Shown here in pieces: positions 25,966-34,233 of a DNA stretch of 64,000 nucleotides (within the stretch, counting starts at the first letter, position 1; each line of letters opens with the position of its first letter). Under the pieces are notes generated by a model, which had not been told where the DNA came from, did no database searches, and saw only the letters and a program-made list of their open reading frames with translations. Location of the stretch: NCBI GenBank assembly GCA_963827065.1, contig CAWGZM010000008.1, positions 496,001 to 560,000 on the forward strand, given 5' to 3'. This DNA comes from JACVRW01 sp963827065 (lineage in GTDB: Bacteria; Actinomycetota; Thermoleophilia; Solirubrobacterales; Thermoleophilaceae). The translations under genes and the position numbers were made by a program.

Positions 25966-26020
25966 AGGGGTCAGGTCTTGCAATCGAGCACGAAGTGCAC
26001 GATTGCAAGACCTGACCCCT
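25966..26020. repeat. REP-like palindrome with 21-bp perfect arms
   Basis: Arms at 25966-25986 and 26000-26020 are perfect complements (left arm AGGGGTCAGGTCTTGCAATC plus G). They enclose an inner GCAC-gaa-GTGC stem, so the whole 55 bp folds into one long hairpin. The lower stem GGGGTCAGGTCTTGCAAT resembles sequences flanking REP-associated tyrosine transposases in many bacteria, as I recall them. It lies between two minus-strand genes; its right edge contains the stop codon of the winged-helix gene. A terminator role is possible, but there is no T-tract. Confidence 0.75.
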
Positions 26021-27065
26021 ATCCGTGGAAGTCGGCCAGGCGCTCTGCCTCGGCGCCCAGCTCGCGGCACGTCCCGCGGTCCAGCTTCTCGAACGGCTCG
26101 GTGCGGATGCGGCCGCCGTCGAGCTTCCAGGTGCCGGCGACCGATCCGTCCACGAGGAAGGTCCCGATCGACTGCGGCATTTTGGTGTTGAAGATCCGCG
26201 ACCGGTGCTCCTCGGGAAGGATGCCGCTGCGACGCGCGTGGGCGAGCAGCGCCGCGTCCCACGTCGGCAGGAAGCGCACCGGCGCCGCCGTATCCGGGTC
26301 CGGCAGCGGTGCTCGCGGCAGGTCGACGAGCTCGGCGCCGTCCTCGGCGCGGAAGCGGCGCGTCGCGATCCGCTCCAGGTGCGGCTCGACCAGCGCCACG
26401 GGCAGGCCCGCCCAGTCGGCCACCTCGACGCGCGTCGACGGCCCGAAGGCGCCGAGATAGCGCCGCACGAGCAGCTCGATCCCGGCCTCCTCGGTCAGCC
26501 CGCCGGGGGGCGGCCCGAGCCAGTCCTCGGCCGCCGCGTAGAGGTCGGCGCGGCGGCGCTCCCAGGTGCCCGCCGGCGGCACTCGGACGAGGTCGAGCTC
26601 CATACCGACGCCGCGGGCCATCTCCTTGCCGAGCAGCTCCTCGATCTCCTTGCGCTGCAGCGAGCCGCCGTCGAGGGCGCGCCGCAGCTTGCTCGCGGCC
26701 GCGCGCAGCTTCGCCGGCGGCGCCCCGTAGGTCGCGACCCGGCGCGTCCAGTCGGCGCGGGCGCGCTTGACGCCGATCTCGAACGGCCAGTAGTCGGCCC
26801 GCGAGACGAGATGGATCGTGGCGCGCATGAGCGTCGCCTGCACCACGCTGCGCCGCTCGAGCGCGCGCGTCAGGTCGTCCCGCGCGAAGCCCTCCATCCG
26901 CGACCAGAGGCCGATGTACATCGACGGCGCGTACTGCGCCTGCAGGCCGCCCATGCGCTCGAGCGTTCGGGCAATCGGCGTGCGAGCGCGCTCGAGCAGC
27001 AGCTGCCGCGCGAGCAGCGCCCGGTTCAGCTCCCTGGCGGTGAGGACGCGCCCGGCGGCCGGCAC
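26019..27065 (-). CDS. Winged helix DNA-binding domain-containing protein (HTH_42/YcaQ-like)
   Basis: The 348-residue product belongs to the YcaQ/AlkX-like family. It starts with RELNRALLARQLLLERA, then LQAQYAPSMYIGLWSRMEG, SVVQATLMRATIHLVSRADY and FLPTWDAALLAHARRSGILP, all recurrent elements. Family members such as AlkX act on interstrand crosslinks and alkylated DNA. The context supports DNA repair: an alkyltransferase gene follows nine bases downstream. The stop codon TAG lies inside the palindrome ending at 26020, so the repeat abuts or has replaced the original 3' end. A second family member occurs at 60302-61366. Confidence 0.8.
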   Translation of the reverse strand: MPAAGRVLTARELNRALLARQLLLERARTPIARTLERMGGLQAQYAPSMYIGLWSRMEGFARDDLTRALERRSVVQATLMRATIHLVSRADYWPFEIGVKRARADWTRRVATYGAPPAKLRAAASKLRRALDGGSLQRKEIEELLGKEMARGVGMELDLVRVPPAGTWERRRADLYAAAEDWLGPPPGGLTEEAGIELLVRRYLGAFGPSTRVEVADWAGLPVALVEPHLERIATRRFRAEDGAELVDLPRAPLPDPDTAAPVRFLPTWDAALLAHARRSGILPEEHRSRIFNTKMPQSIGTFLVDGSVAGTWKLDGGRIRTEPFEKLDRGTCRELGAEAERLADFHG

Positions 27066-27074
27066 GCCGCCAAG

Positions 27075-27551
27075 CTACACGGCCAGCAGCGCGCCCTCGA
27101 GCACGAGCAGCTCGCGCTTGCGCTCGAGCCCGCCGCCGTAGCCGGTCAGCTTGCCGCCGGCGCCGACCACGCGGTGGCAGGGCACGACGATCGCGATCGG
27201 GTTGCGGCCGTTCGCCGCACCCACCGCCCGCGCGCGCCCGGGCCGGCCGATGCGCTCGGCGATCTCCCCATAGGTCGCGGTCGTGCCGTAGGGGATCTCC
27301 TCGAGCGCCGCCCATACGTCGCGCTCGAAGGCGCTCCCCTCGAGCCGCATCGGGAAGTCGAACTCCGAGCGCTCGCCCGCGAAGTACTCGTCGAGCTCTT
27401 TCCGCTCGCGCGTGAAGCGCAAGTCGTCACGCGCCCAGCCGGGCGGGATGCGGGTGTCCTCGCGGAGGAAGCCGAGTCCGGTGAGGGCGTGGGCGTCCCC
27501 GCTGAGGAGCAGCGGGCCGACCGGCGAGTGGTATTCGCTGAAGCAGGTCAT
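27075..27551 (-). CDS. ogt: Methylated-DNA-[protein]-cysteine S-methyltransferase
   Basis: This 158-residue suicide alkyltransferase has the active-site Cys125 in IAIVVPCHRVVGAGG, preceded by the DNA-binding helix YGTTATYGEIAERIGRPGRARAVGAANGRNP. It repairs O6-alkylguanine by transferring the alkyl group to itself. The N-terminal domain is short, as in Ogt. It overlaps the preceding DUF3037 gene by four bases and is followed closely by a crosslink-repair-like winged-helix gene. Confidence 0.92.
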   Translation of the reverse strand: MTCFSEYHSPVGPLLLSGDAHALTGLGFLREDTRIPPGWARDDLRFTRERKELDEYFAGERSEFDFPMRLEGSAFERDVWAALEEIPYGTTATYGEIAERIGRPGRARAVGAANGRNPIAIVVPCHRVVGAGGKLTGYGGGLERKRELLVLEGALLAV

Positions 27552-27985
27552 GTGGAGGAAACGCCCGGCTCGCCCTCGCTGTGAGATCGAGCCGCCACGA
27601 GTGTCTCGAAGAGGTGATCGAGTGTCGCCCGCGGGTCGGACGTGAGGCCCGTGTGCACCTCCGAGGGCTGAATCGTCGTGGACGAAGGCGCGACGATCCA
27701 GCCGAAGCGCTCCGACGGCGGCAGCGCGGCAAGCGCGCCGGCGGCGGGTTCGCCCGCCGCCACGCGCTCGAGCGCCGCCAGGTGCGCCACGAGCGGGTCG
27801 AGGTCGAGCCCGGGCGCGAGGGCCTCGAGCCGCTTCTCGTCGACCTCCGCGCGCACTGCGAGATAGTCGTACTCTCGGCAGAAGAGAACAACGCCGGCGT
27901 TCACGCGCTCGCCGCGCTCGACGCGCGGGACGATCCGCAGGAGCGCGTACGAGAAGGGGCGCTGCCCGAGCTCAGCGGCGGGCAC
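27548..27985 (-). CDS. DUF3037 family protein
   Basis: This 145-residue product starts RPFSYALLRIVPRVERGERV and continues with NAGVVLFCREYDYLAVRAEV, diagnostic of DUF3037. The C-terminal part has RFGWIVAPSSTTIQPSEVHT. No catalytic role is known. It overlaps the 3' end of the HipA-like kinase gene by 14 bp; the pairing of DUF3037 with a HipA-like kinase is recurrent in bacteria as I recall, suggesting the two act together. Confidence 0.85.
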   Translation of the reverse strand: MPAAELGQRPFSYALLRIVPRVERGERVNAGVVLFCREYDYLAVRAEVDEKRLEALAPGLDLDPLVAHLAALERVAAGEPAAGALAALPPSERFGWIVAPSSTTIQPSEVHTGLTSDPRATLDHLFETLVAARSHSEGEPGVSST

Positions 27986-28730
27986 GCTCGGCCTCCTCCA
28001 CGAAGCGGCGCGGCGCCGCGAGGCGCCGCTCGAGGAACGCCCGCAGCTCGCCGCGGCGGCCCTCCGGGTCCGGACCCAGCCATTCGCCCGGGACGAGCGC
28101 GGCCGCGCCCTCGACGGCGGCCAGCGCCGGCGCGGCGAGCCGCTCGTCCGCTTCTGCGAGCGGGCCGGCCACCGGCAGCAGCACGTGGTCGGCGAGCATC
28201 GGGACGCCCTCGTGGGCAGTCTCGGCGAGCGGCCGGTCGCCGTGCTGCCGGAAGAAGGCTGCGCCGTGATCGATCAGCCAGGTGCGCCCGTGCCAGACGA
28301 GCAGGTTCGGGTTGCGGTGCGTCCGGTCGATGTTCGTCACGAGCGCGTCGAACCACACCACATCCGCCGCGAACGCGGGGTCGACCGAGGCCTCAGCGGG
28401 AAGCGCGAAGGTGAGCGCCCCCGGCAGGAAGTCCATGCCGGCGTTGGCTCCCGGGCTGGCGGCGAGCAGCTCCTGGATCTCGGGGTCGGGCTCCGCATGA
28501 CCAACCTCCGGCGCCACCTCGACCACGACCAGCTCGGGCACCGGCAGTCCGATCGCCCGGGCGAGCTCACCGGCGAGCACCTCGGACACGAGCGCCGCCG
28601 CTCCCTGGCCGGCGCCGCGGAACTTGGTCACGTAGAGGCCGTCGTCGTCGGCCTCCATCAGGCCGGGCAGCGAGCCGCCCTCGCGGAGCGCCTCCACGTA
28701 GCGCGTGGCGGCGACGCTGCGAAGGGCCAC
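27972..28730 (-). CDS. HipA-like kinase domain protein
   Basis: The 252-residue product has a HipA-type kinase core: Lys36 in YVTKFRGAGQG, the catalytic loop TNIDRTHRNPNLL (Asp135, Asn140 or Asn142), and the metal ligand Asp154 in TWLIDHGAAFF. It lacks the N-terminal HipA subdomain and no HipB-like antitoxin adjoins it. Instead DUF3037 overlaps its 3' end. The GTG start overlaps the stop of the LLM oxidoreductase by one base (TAGTG). It is likely to phosphorylate a protein or a small molecule; the target is unknown. Confidence 0.8.
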   Translation of the reverse strand: MALRSVAATRYVEALREGGSLPGLMEADDDGLYVTKFRGAGQGAAALVSEVLAGELARAIGLPVPELVVVEVAPEVGHAEPDPEIQELLAASPGANAGMDFLPGALTFALPAEASVDPAFAADVVWFDALVTNIDRTHRNPNLLVWHGRTWLIDHGAAFFRQHGDRPLAETAHEGVPMLADHVLLPVAGPLAEADERLAAPALAAVEGAAALVPGEWLGPDPEGRRGELRAFLERRLAAPRRFVEEAERARR

Positions 28731-29512
28731 TAGGCCGGACGCGCGTCGATGGCTTGCTCGACGTCGCCCCGCGTCGGCTGCGAGCCGAATCCGGTGAGGC
28801 ACCAGCTGGCGCCCGCCTCGATCCAGGGCTCGGGGTCAGTGCCCGCCGGGTTGGTGACGACGACCTCGTACTCGCCGGCGTCCGGCTCGCGCAGCTCGTC
28901 GACGGCGTCGAGCACCTCGGAGAGAGCCTCCGGGCCCGGCATGTCGATCGGAAAGACGCCGTCCCAGCGCGCCGCCCGCCGCAGCGGCCGCCGGTTCGGC
29001 CACCCCGACGCAACCCAGACCGGGATGCGCGGCTGCTGGACCGGCCGCGGCTCGAACTCACCGGCCCAGTAGGCCGTCAGCCGCTCGAGCCCGTCGTCGA
29101 GCAAGCGCGCCCGCTCACGCGGCTCGCTCTCCTCGCCGAAGCGCTCGGCGTCGAACTCGCCGGTCCGGTTGCTGCCGATCCCGACTCCCAGCACCAGCCG
29201 GCCGCCCGAGAGCCGGTCGAGCGTCGCCGTCTCGCGTGCGAGCTGATGGATGCGACGCCGCGGCAGCGGGGTCACGAGCGGCCCGATGGTGACTCGCTTC
29301 GTGGCCATCGCGATCGCCGCGAGCGTCACCCACGGGTCGGCGAGCGCGCGCACGGGCGGCGCGTACGCCACGTGGTCCCAGACGAAGAAGCCATCCCAGC
29401 CGCGCTCCTCGGCGCGCGCCGCCAGCTCGCTCACGACGCGCGGCTCCGCCAGCTCCTCGAAGGGAGCCACGAAGATGCCGTGCCGAGCGTTCAGCTCGCC
29501 GCCCTCGACCAC
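28730..29512 (-). CDS. LLM class flavin-dependent oxidoreductase
   Basis: This 260-residue luciferase-like monooxygenase has GIFVAPFEELAEPRVVSELA, GWDGFFVWDHVAYAPPVRAL and TIGPLVTPLPRRRIHQLARE, GGRLVLGVGIGSN. The actinobacterial subclass usually binds F420 rather than FMN. The substrate is unknown. It overlaps the DUF427 gene by 22 bp upstream and touches the HipA-like gene downstream, so it sits in a long co-transcribed string. A paralogue lies at 52904-53764. Confidence 0.85.
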   Translation of the reverse strand: MVEGGELNARHGIFVAPFEELAEPRVVSELAARAEERGWDGFFVWDHVAYAPPVRALADPWVTLAAIAMATKRVTIGPLVTPLPRRRIHQLARETATLDRLSGGRLVLGVGIGSNRTGEFDAERFGEESEPRERARLLDDGLERLTAYWAGEFEPRPVQQPRIPVWVASGWPNRRPLRRAARWDGVFPIDMPGPEALSEVLDAVDELREPDAGEYEVVVTNPAGTDPEPWIEAGASWCLTGFGSQPTRGDVEQAIDARPA

Positions 29513-30258
29513 TGGGTGCGCGGACGCTCGCGCCGCTCGCCGTCTAGCACCACGTCGACCTCCTCGTCGTAGAAGGCCACGAGACCCTCGACCTGGGTCG
29601 CCTCCGCGAGCGGATCCTCGTAGCTCCAGGCGATGTTGTCGCCGCCCGGCAGGTCGAACGACCAGTGGCTCGCCTCGCCCTTGTACGCGCAGACCGTGCG
29701 CTTTGGGCTCGGTGCCGGCTCGAGGACGAGGTCGGCGCGCGGAAGGTAGAAGCGCACCGGCAGGTGCGTCTCGAAGAGCAGCGTCGGCTCGCGGCTCTCG
29801 GCCAGCAGGACACCGTCGAGCTCAACGCGCACGTGTCGCGAGCCCCTGAGGATGTCGATCCGGTGGAACGGGTCACGCGGGTGACCGACGATCGGCTCCT
29901 CCTCCTCGTGCCAGCTCTCGAAGGAGGCGAAGTCGAGGATCAAGTAGCCGCTCAGGTCCGGGTCCGCGGGGCGAAACGCCGCTCCCGCGAGCCGCTTACC
30001 GCCTGCGATCACGTCGAGCAGCTCGCCCTCGGCGGAGTGGTCGCTCCCGCCGTCCGGCGCCGGCGTGAGCTCGGCGTCCAGCTGGTCCTCCGGGATCGCG
30101 TAGACAGGGACCACGCGCCCCGGCTCCCACACGAGCACGGCCCCCGTCGTATCGACGACGTCACGGCCGCCCACGGCCGCGCGCACGCGCTTCTCGGTGG
30201 GCTCGTGGCGCAGGTGCTCCATCGCCCCCATGAGCCTGTCGCGTAAGCGTGTGCTCAT
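29491..30258 (-). CDS. DUF427 protein with two domains
   Basis: This 255-residue protein contains two DUF427 units: one near residues 20-110 (EKRVRAAVGGRDVVDTTGAV, VPVYAIPEDQL) and a canonical one near 145-240 (VRVELDGVLLAESREPTLLF, PVRFYLPRADLVL, KGEASHWSF, EDPLAEATQVEGLVAFYDE). Single-domain members are about 95-120 residues; tandem forms occur in actinobacteria. The fold is a small beta-barrel, function unknown. It is the first gene of the string running down to ogt and the winged-helix gene. Confidence 0.85.
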   Translation of the reverse strand: MSTRLRDRLMGAMEHLRHEPTEKRVRAAVGGRDVVDTTGAVLVWEPGRVVPVYAIPEDQLDAELTPAPDGGSDHSAEGELLDVIAGGKRLAGAAFRPADPDLSGYLILDFASFESWHEEEEPIVGHPRDPFHRIDILRGSRHVRVELDGVLLAESREPTLLFETHLPVRFYLPRADLVLEPAPSPKRTVCAYKGEASHWSFDLPGGDNIAWSYEDPLAEATQVEGLVAFYDEEVDVVLDGERRERPRTQWSRAAS

Positions 30259-30285
30259 GGGGGCGAGTGTGTCAAACGGCTCGGG

Positions 30286-31764
30286 TCAGGCAGCCTCGGA
30301 GAGGGCCGGCTCGCCGGGCGCCGCGGCGTCCGAGTGCTCGGTCTCCGCCACGCCCGGGTTCTGCGAGCGCAGCACCACGAACGCCACCACGATCCCGACG
30401 AGCGTCAGCGCGGCGCCGATCAGGTAGGCGAGGTGGTAGCCCGAGTTGAGCGCGTTCGCGACCGGCTCGCCGTCCGCGACGAGGTTCTCGGTGCGCGAGC
30501 TCGAGAGCGTGGCGAGCACCGCCAGACCGACCGCACCGCCGACCTGCACGGTCGTGTTGATGAAGCCCGACGCGAGGCCCGAGTCCTGCGGCGTGGCGCC
30601 CGACATCGCGAGCGTCATCAGCGCGGGGAAGCAGAGCCCGGCGCCGCCGCCGAGCAGCAGCATCGCGGGGAAGACGTCCACGAAGTAGCTCCCGTCGACC
30701 GGCGTGCGCGCGAACAGCACCAGGCCGGCCACGATCAGCCCGAGGCCGGCGAGCAGCGCCGAGCGCGGGCCGATGCCCATCATCAGCTTCTCCGCGAGGC
30801 CGAGCGACAGGCCGCCCATCACGACGGCCGAGGGCAGGAACGCCAGGCCGACCTCGAGCGCGTTGTAGCCGAGGATGCCCTGCATGTAGAGCGCCCCCAG
30901 GAAGAACATCCCGAAGAAGCCGACCACGAGCAGCGCCATCACGAGGTTGGCGCCGGTCACGTTGCGCGAGCGGAACAGGCGCAGCGGCATCAGCGGGTTG
31001 GCGATGCGCCCCTGACGCGCCACGAAGGCCGCCAGCAGCGCGAGCGCCACCGCACCGAGCCCGAGCGTCTGGGTCGAGCCCCAACCCTGCTCGCTCGTCT
31101 CGAGCAGCGTGTAGACGCCCAGCATCAGCCCGCCCGTCAGCAGCGCGGCACCCGGAATGTCGGCGCCCTTGTCGAGGCCGATGCCGTCGCGGTCCTCGAC
31201 CAACCTGAGCGCGAGCAGGCCGACGGCGACGCCAACCGGCAGGTTCACGAAGAAGATCCAGTGCCAGTTGATGGCCTCGGTGAGCACGCCGCCCAGCAGA
31301 AGCCCGATCGAGGCGCCGGCCGAGGCGACGAAGCTGTAGATGCCGATCGCCTTGGCCTGTTCCCGCGGCTCCGGGAACATCGTCACGATCATCCCGAGGA
31401 TCACCGCCGACGCGACCGCGCCGCCGGCGCCCTGCACGAAGCGCGCCGCGATCAGCATGCCCTGGCTCTGGGCAACCGCGCACAGCACCGAGGCCGCCGT
31501 GAAGACGACGAGGCCGGTGAGGAACACTCTTCGCTGGCCGATCAGGTCGCCGATCCGTCCCGCGAGCAGCAGCAGCCCGCCGAAGGCGATCAGATAAGCG
31601 TTCACAACCCACGCCAGGTTGCTCTGGGAGAAGCCCAGATCGTCCTGAATCGAGGGCAGGGCGACGTTCACGATCGTCGCGTCGAGGACGATCATCAGCA
31701 TGCCGCCGCACAGCACGTATAGCGCCAGCCAGCGACTTCTCTCGTTGGTCATATCAGTGGCCAC
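30286..31764 (-). CDS. MFS transporter, DHA2 (14-helix drug:H+ antiporter) family
   Basis: The 492-residue product has about 14 membrane helices. It has the motif LDATIVNVALPSIQDDLGFS at the first helix, NAYLIAFGGLLLLAGRIGDL (motif A region), and the antiporter motif C region IGLLLGGVLTEAINWHWIFF. These are typical of EmrB/QacA-type multidrug efflux. The GTG at 31764 is preferred because GGAGGG lies just before it; an ATG at 31752 is the alternative. A palindromic CRP-type site lies about 70-90 bp upstream. Confidence 0.85.
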   Translation of the reverse strand: MATDMTNERSRWLALYVLCGGMLMIVLDATIVNVALPSIQDDLGFSQSNLAWVVNAYLIAFGGLLLLAGRIGDLIGQRRVFLTGLVVFTAASVLCAVAQSQGMLIAARFVQGAGGAVASAVILGMIVTMFPEPREQAKAIGIYSFVASAGASIGLLLGGVLTEAINWHWIFFVNLPVGVAVGLLALRLVEDRDGIGLDKGADIPGAALLTGGLMLGVYTLLETSEQGWGSTQTLGLGAVALALLAAFVARQGRIANPLMPLRLFRSRNVTGANLVMALLVVGFFGMFFLGALYMQGILGYNALEVGLAFLPSAVVMGGLSLGLAEKLMMGIGPRSALLAGLGLIVAGLVLFARTPVDGSYFVDVFPAMLLLGGGAGLCFPALMTLAMSGATPQDSGLASGFINTTVQVGGAVGLAVLATLSSSRTENLVADGEPVANALNSGYHLAYLIGAALTLVGIVVAFVVLRSQNPGVAETEHSDAAAPGEPALSEAA

Positions 31765-31832
31765 GGTCCCTCCGTCTCCTGAAAATCGGGTCACGCCACG
31801 TACGACCACTGTTCCCAACGGAAGTCATCGCT

Positions 31833-31852
31833 CGTGTGATGCTCCTCACACG
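31833..31852. promoter_or_regulatory. CRP/FNR-type palindrome upstream of the MFS gene
   Basis: CGTGTGA-TGCTCC-TCACACG is a perfect 20-bp dyad containing TGTGA-N6-TCACA, the classical CRP half-sites. It lies 69 bp upstream of the MFS start and just past the ABC permease stop. A CRP-family regulator is a reasonable candidate; a TetR-type repressor could also use such a dyad. Confidence 0.5.
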
Positions 31853-31877
31853 CCGGCGTATCGGGCGTATCGCGCGC

Positions 31878-32729
31878 TCAGACGCTGCGAGTGCGGTACA
31901 GGTGCGTCGTCAGCGGCATGAATACCGCGGTGAGCGCGACGGCGGTCCCCAGCACGATGCCGAGATCGCCCGCGTCGACGTCGCCCTCCATCAACCCGCG
32001 CGAGGCGTCCGCCAGGATCGAGATCGGATTGACGTTCACGAACGCCTCGAGAGCGGCCGGCAGCGTGTCCGGCTCGACGAAGACGTTGCTGAGGAACGTG
32101 AGCGGGAAGATGCCCATGAAGCCCGCGTTCATGACCGCGTTCGGCGAGCGCATGATCAGACCGATCGTCTGGAAGACCCACGACAGGGCGAACGCGAAGA
32201 CGATCACGAGCAGCAGCGCGAGCAGCACGCCACCCACGCCGGCGCCGGGGCGGTAGCCGAGGATCATTCCGAGCACGACGATCACGGTGCCCGCCACGAA
32301 GTAGCGCACGCTGTCGCCGAGCAGCGCGCCGACGAGCGGCGCCGGACGCCAGATCGGCAGCGTCCGAAAGCGGTCGACGACCCCCTTGGTCAGGTCCGTG
32401 TTGAGCGCGACCCCCGAGTAGACGGTCGTGAACAGCACCGACATCACGAGGATGCCGGGCAGGATGTAGTCGAGGTAATCGGCCGTCGAGCCGGCAATCG
32501 CGCCGCCGAAGATGTACGTGAACATCAGGACGAACATCACCGGGGTGATCGTCACGTCGAGCAGCTGCTCCGGCACGTGCTTCACCTTCAGCATGCCGCG
32601 CCAGCCGAAGGTGAGCGCCGCTGACATGGCGCTCGCCTTCTGCGGGCGCTCGGTGGCGGCGATTGCCTTCTGAAGGGCCGCCGCGTCGGCGGCCGGGGTG
32701 GCCTCCGGCCTGGTGGTGGGGGTACTCAT
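31878..32729 (-). CDS. ABC-2 type transporter permease (DrrB-like)
   Basis: This 283-residue membrane subunit has an Ala/Pro/Thr-rich N terminus and about six helices. VTITPVMFVLMFTYIFGGAI and FVNVNPISILADASRGLMEG are the typical first-helix and C-terminal signatures of daunorubicin-resistance type exporters. The ATG overlaps the stop of the ATPase gene by four bases (ATGA), which sets the start. With the ATPase it forms an exporter for a drug, lipid or natural product; the cargo is unknown. Confidence 0.85.
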   Translation of the reverse strand: MSTPTTRPEATPAADAAALQKAIAATERPQKASAMSAALTFGWRGMLKVKHVPEQLLDVTITPVMFVLMFTYIFGGAIAGSTADYLDYILPGILVMSVLFTTVYSGVALNTDLTKGVVDRFRTLPIWRPAPLVGALLGDSVRYFVAGTVIVVLGMILGYRPGAGVGGVLLALLLVIVFAFALSWVFQTIGLIMRSPNAVMNAGFMGIFPLTFLSNVFVEPDTLPAALEAFVNVNPISILADASRGLMEGDVDAGDLGIVLGTAVALTAVFMPLTTHLYRTRSV

Positions 32730-33718
32730 GCTGCGCGCTCCTCCTGAATCTCCATCGCTTCGTCGGCTGACTCCTCGGCCGTGTGGCCGGTGAGCGCCAG
32801 GAAGACCTCGTCGAGGCTCGGCTGGCCGAGGGCGAAGTCGCCGATGCGGACCCCCCGGCGTGTCAGCTCGGCGACCGCCTCGGCCGCGCGGTCGGCGTCG
32901 GCGCATGGCGCCGTCAGCGCCGCCGGGTCGGGCTCGAGGTGGACCGAGTCGAGCTCGGCGGCCAGGATGCGCTCCGCCTCGGGACGCTGGTCGGGGTCGA
33001 GCAGCCGCACGTGCAGGCGCCCGGAGCCGACCGACGCCTTCAGCTGGCTCGGCGTGCCCTCGGCGATCACCTTGCCGTGGTCAATCACCGCGATGCCCTC
33101 GGCGAGCTGGTCGGCCTCGTCGAGGTACTGCGTGCAGAGCAGGATCGTCGTCCCGCCCGCCGACAGCGCGCGGATGATGTCCCAGACCTGGTTGCGGGAA
33201 CGCGGGTCGAGCCCGGTCGTCGGCTCGTCGAGGAACATGACCTCGGGGGTGACGACGATGCTCGCCGCGATATCGAGCCGGCGCCGCATGCCGCCGGAGT
33301 AGTGCTTGACGAGCCGCGACGACGCCTCGGCGAGCCCGAACGCGTCGAGCAGCTCTGTGGCGCGCGCCTTGGCGGCGTCGCGCTTCAGCCCGAGCAGGCG
33401 GCCGAGCAGGACGAGGTTCTCGCGTCCGGTCAGGTCCTCGTCCACCGACGCCATCTGGCCGGTGAGGCTGATCAGGCCGCGGACGACGCCCGCGTCCTTG
33501 ACGATGTCGTGCCCAAGCACGCGCGCCGAGCCCTCGTCGGGGCTGAGCAGCGTGGCGAGCATCCGGATCGTGGTCGTTTTCCCGGCGCCGTTTGGGCCGA
33601 GCACTCCGTAGACCGACCCGGTGCGTACGGCCAGGTCGACGCCGTCGACCGCGCGATTTTCGCCGAAGGACTTCACAAGGCCGTTGGCTTCAATGGCCAA
33701 TGGGGGATGGGTTGACAT
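32726..33718 (-). CDS. ABC transporter ATP-binding protein (DrrA-like)
   Basis: The 330-residue ATPase has Walker A GPNGAGKTT at 41-49, the Q-loop region SLTGQMASVDEDLTG, the signature YSGGMRRRLDIAAS, and Walker B VMFLDEPTTGLDPRSRNQVW. Its C-terminal extension of about 90 residues with GQPSLDEVFLALTG is diagnostic of DrrA-type exporters. It is translationally coupled to the permease. A 95-bp gap with an inverted repeat precedes it. Confidence 0.9.
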   Translation of the reverse strand: MSTHPPLAIEANGLVKSFGENRAVDGVDLAVRTGSVYGVLGPNGAGKTTTIRMLATLLSPDEGSARVLGHDIVKDAGVVRGLISLTGQMASVDEDLTGRENLVLLGRLLGLKRDAAKARATELLDAFGLAEASSRLVKHYSGGMRRRLDIAASIVVTPEVMFLDEPTTGLDPRSRNQVWDIIRALSAGGTTILLCTQYLDEADQLAEGIAVIDHGKVIAEGTPSQLKASVGSGRLHVRLLDPDQRPEAERILAAELDSVHLEPDPAALTAPCADADRAAEAVAELTRRGVRIGDFALGQPSLDEVFLALTGHTAEESADEAMEIQEERAA

Positions 33719-33738
33719 CAGGCTCCTGGGGGGTGGCG

Positions 33739-33776
33739 GTTTCGTCTGCTGTTGAGACTGTGGGTCTGGACGAAAC
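33739..33776. promoter_or_regulatory. Inverted repeat upstream of the DrrAB-like operon
   Basis: GTTTCGTC at 33739-33746 and GACGAAAC at 33769-33776 are perfect 8-bp complements separated by 22 bases, 20-60 bp upstream of the ATPase start. This could be a pair of operator half-sites for an efflux repressor, or a weak hairpin in the leader. Position is the only support. Confidence 0.35.
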
Positions 33777-33813
33777 TCATCGGGGGGGCGTACGACACAC
33801 GGTACGCAACGGT

Positions 33814-34164
33814 TCAGCAGAGCACCTCGACGGTGAAGCCGCCGGGCGCGTCGAAGTAGAAGGTCCAGGCCCCGTGCTGGCGGCTGGGCGCGTCGATGTC
33901 GTAGCCGTCCTCTCTGATCCGGCGGTTGACCTCATCTACGTCGGCCTCGGTGGGCTGGATGAAGCCGATGTGGAATGTCTTCGGGTAGCTCACCTGCTTC
34001 GAGCGTCCGACGCTGATCAGTGTCAGCACGAGATCGTCGTCGTCGAACAGAACGTCGAAATTTTTCTGACCCTCGCCGTAGGGCCGCATCCCGAAGTGCT
34101 TCTCGAGGAAGGCCCGGGCCGCCGACACGTCGTCGACGGTGAGGTTCACGTGGTTCAGCTTCAC
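33814..34164 (-). CDS. VOC family (glyoxalase-like) protein
   Basis: This 116-residue single-unit VOC protein has paired beta-alpha-beta modules: MKLNHVNLTVDDVSAARAFL in the first, HIGFIQPTEADVDEVNRRI and FDAPGGFTVEVLC in the second. His4, His65-like and Glu114-like metal ligands are present, so a metal-dependent dioxygenase, isomerase or resistance function is possible. It is divergent from a MarR-type gene with two strong operators between them, so it is probably the main target of that regulator. Confidence 0.85.
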   Translation of the reverse strand: MKLNHVNLTVDDVSAARAFLEKHFGMRPYGEGQKNFDVLFDDDDLVLTLISVGRSKQVSYPKTFHIGFIQPTEADVDEVNRRIREDGYDIDAPSRQHGAWTFYFDAPGGFTVEVLC

Positions 34165-34187
34165 TGCGGCACCTCGCTCCGGTATCT

Positions 34188-34233
34188 TTGACAGTGCCCT
34201 GTCAATTGATAGCAGGTTGACAGGCTGCTGTCA
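34188..34233. promoter_or_regulatory. Two tandem MarR-type operators TGACAG-N4-CTGTCA
   Basis: The first dyad is TTGACAG-tgcc-CTGTCAA at 34188-34205; the second is TGACAG-gctg-CTGTCA at 34218-34233, ending three bases before the MarR start codon. Their centres are 29 bp apart, close to three helical turns, which suits cooperative binding of dimers. They fill most of the 72-bp gap between the divergent VOC and MarR genes. Confidence 0.75.
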
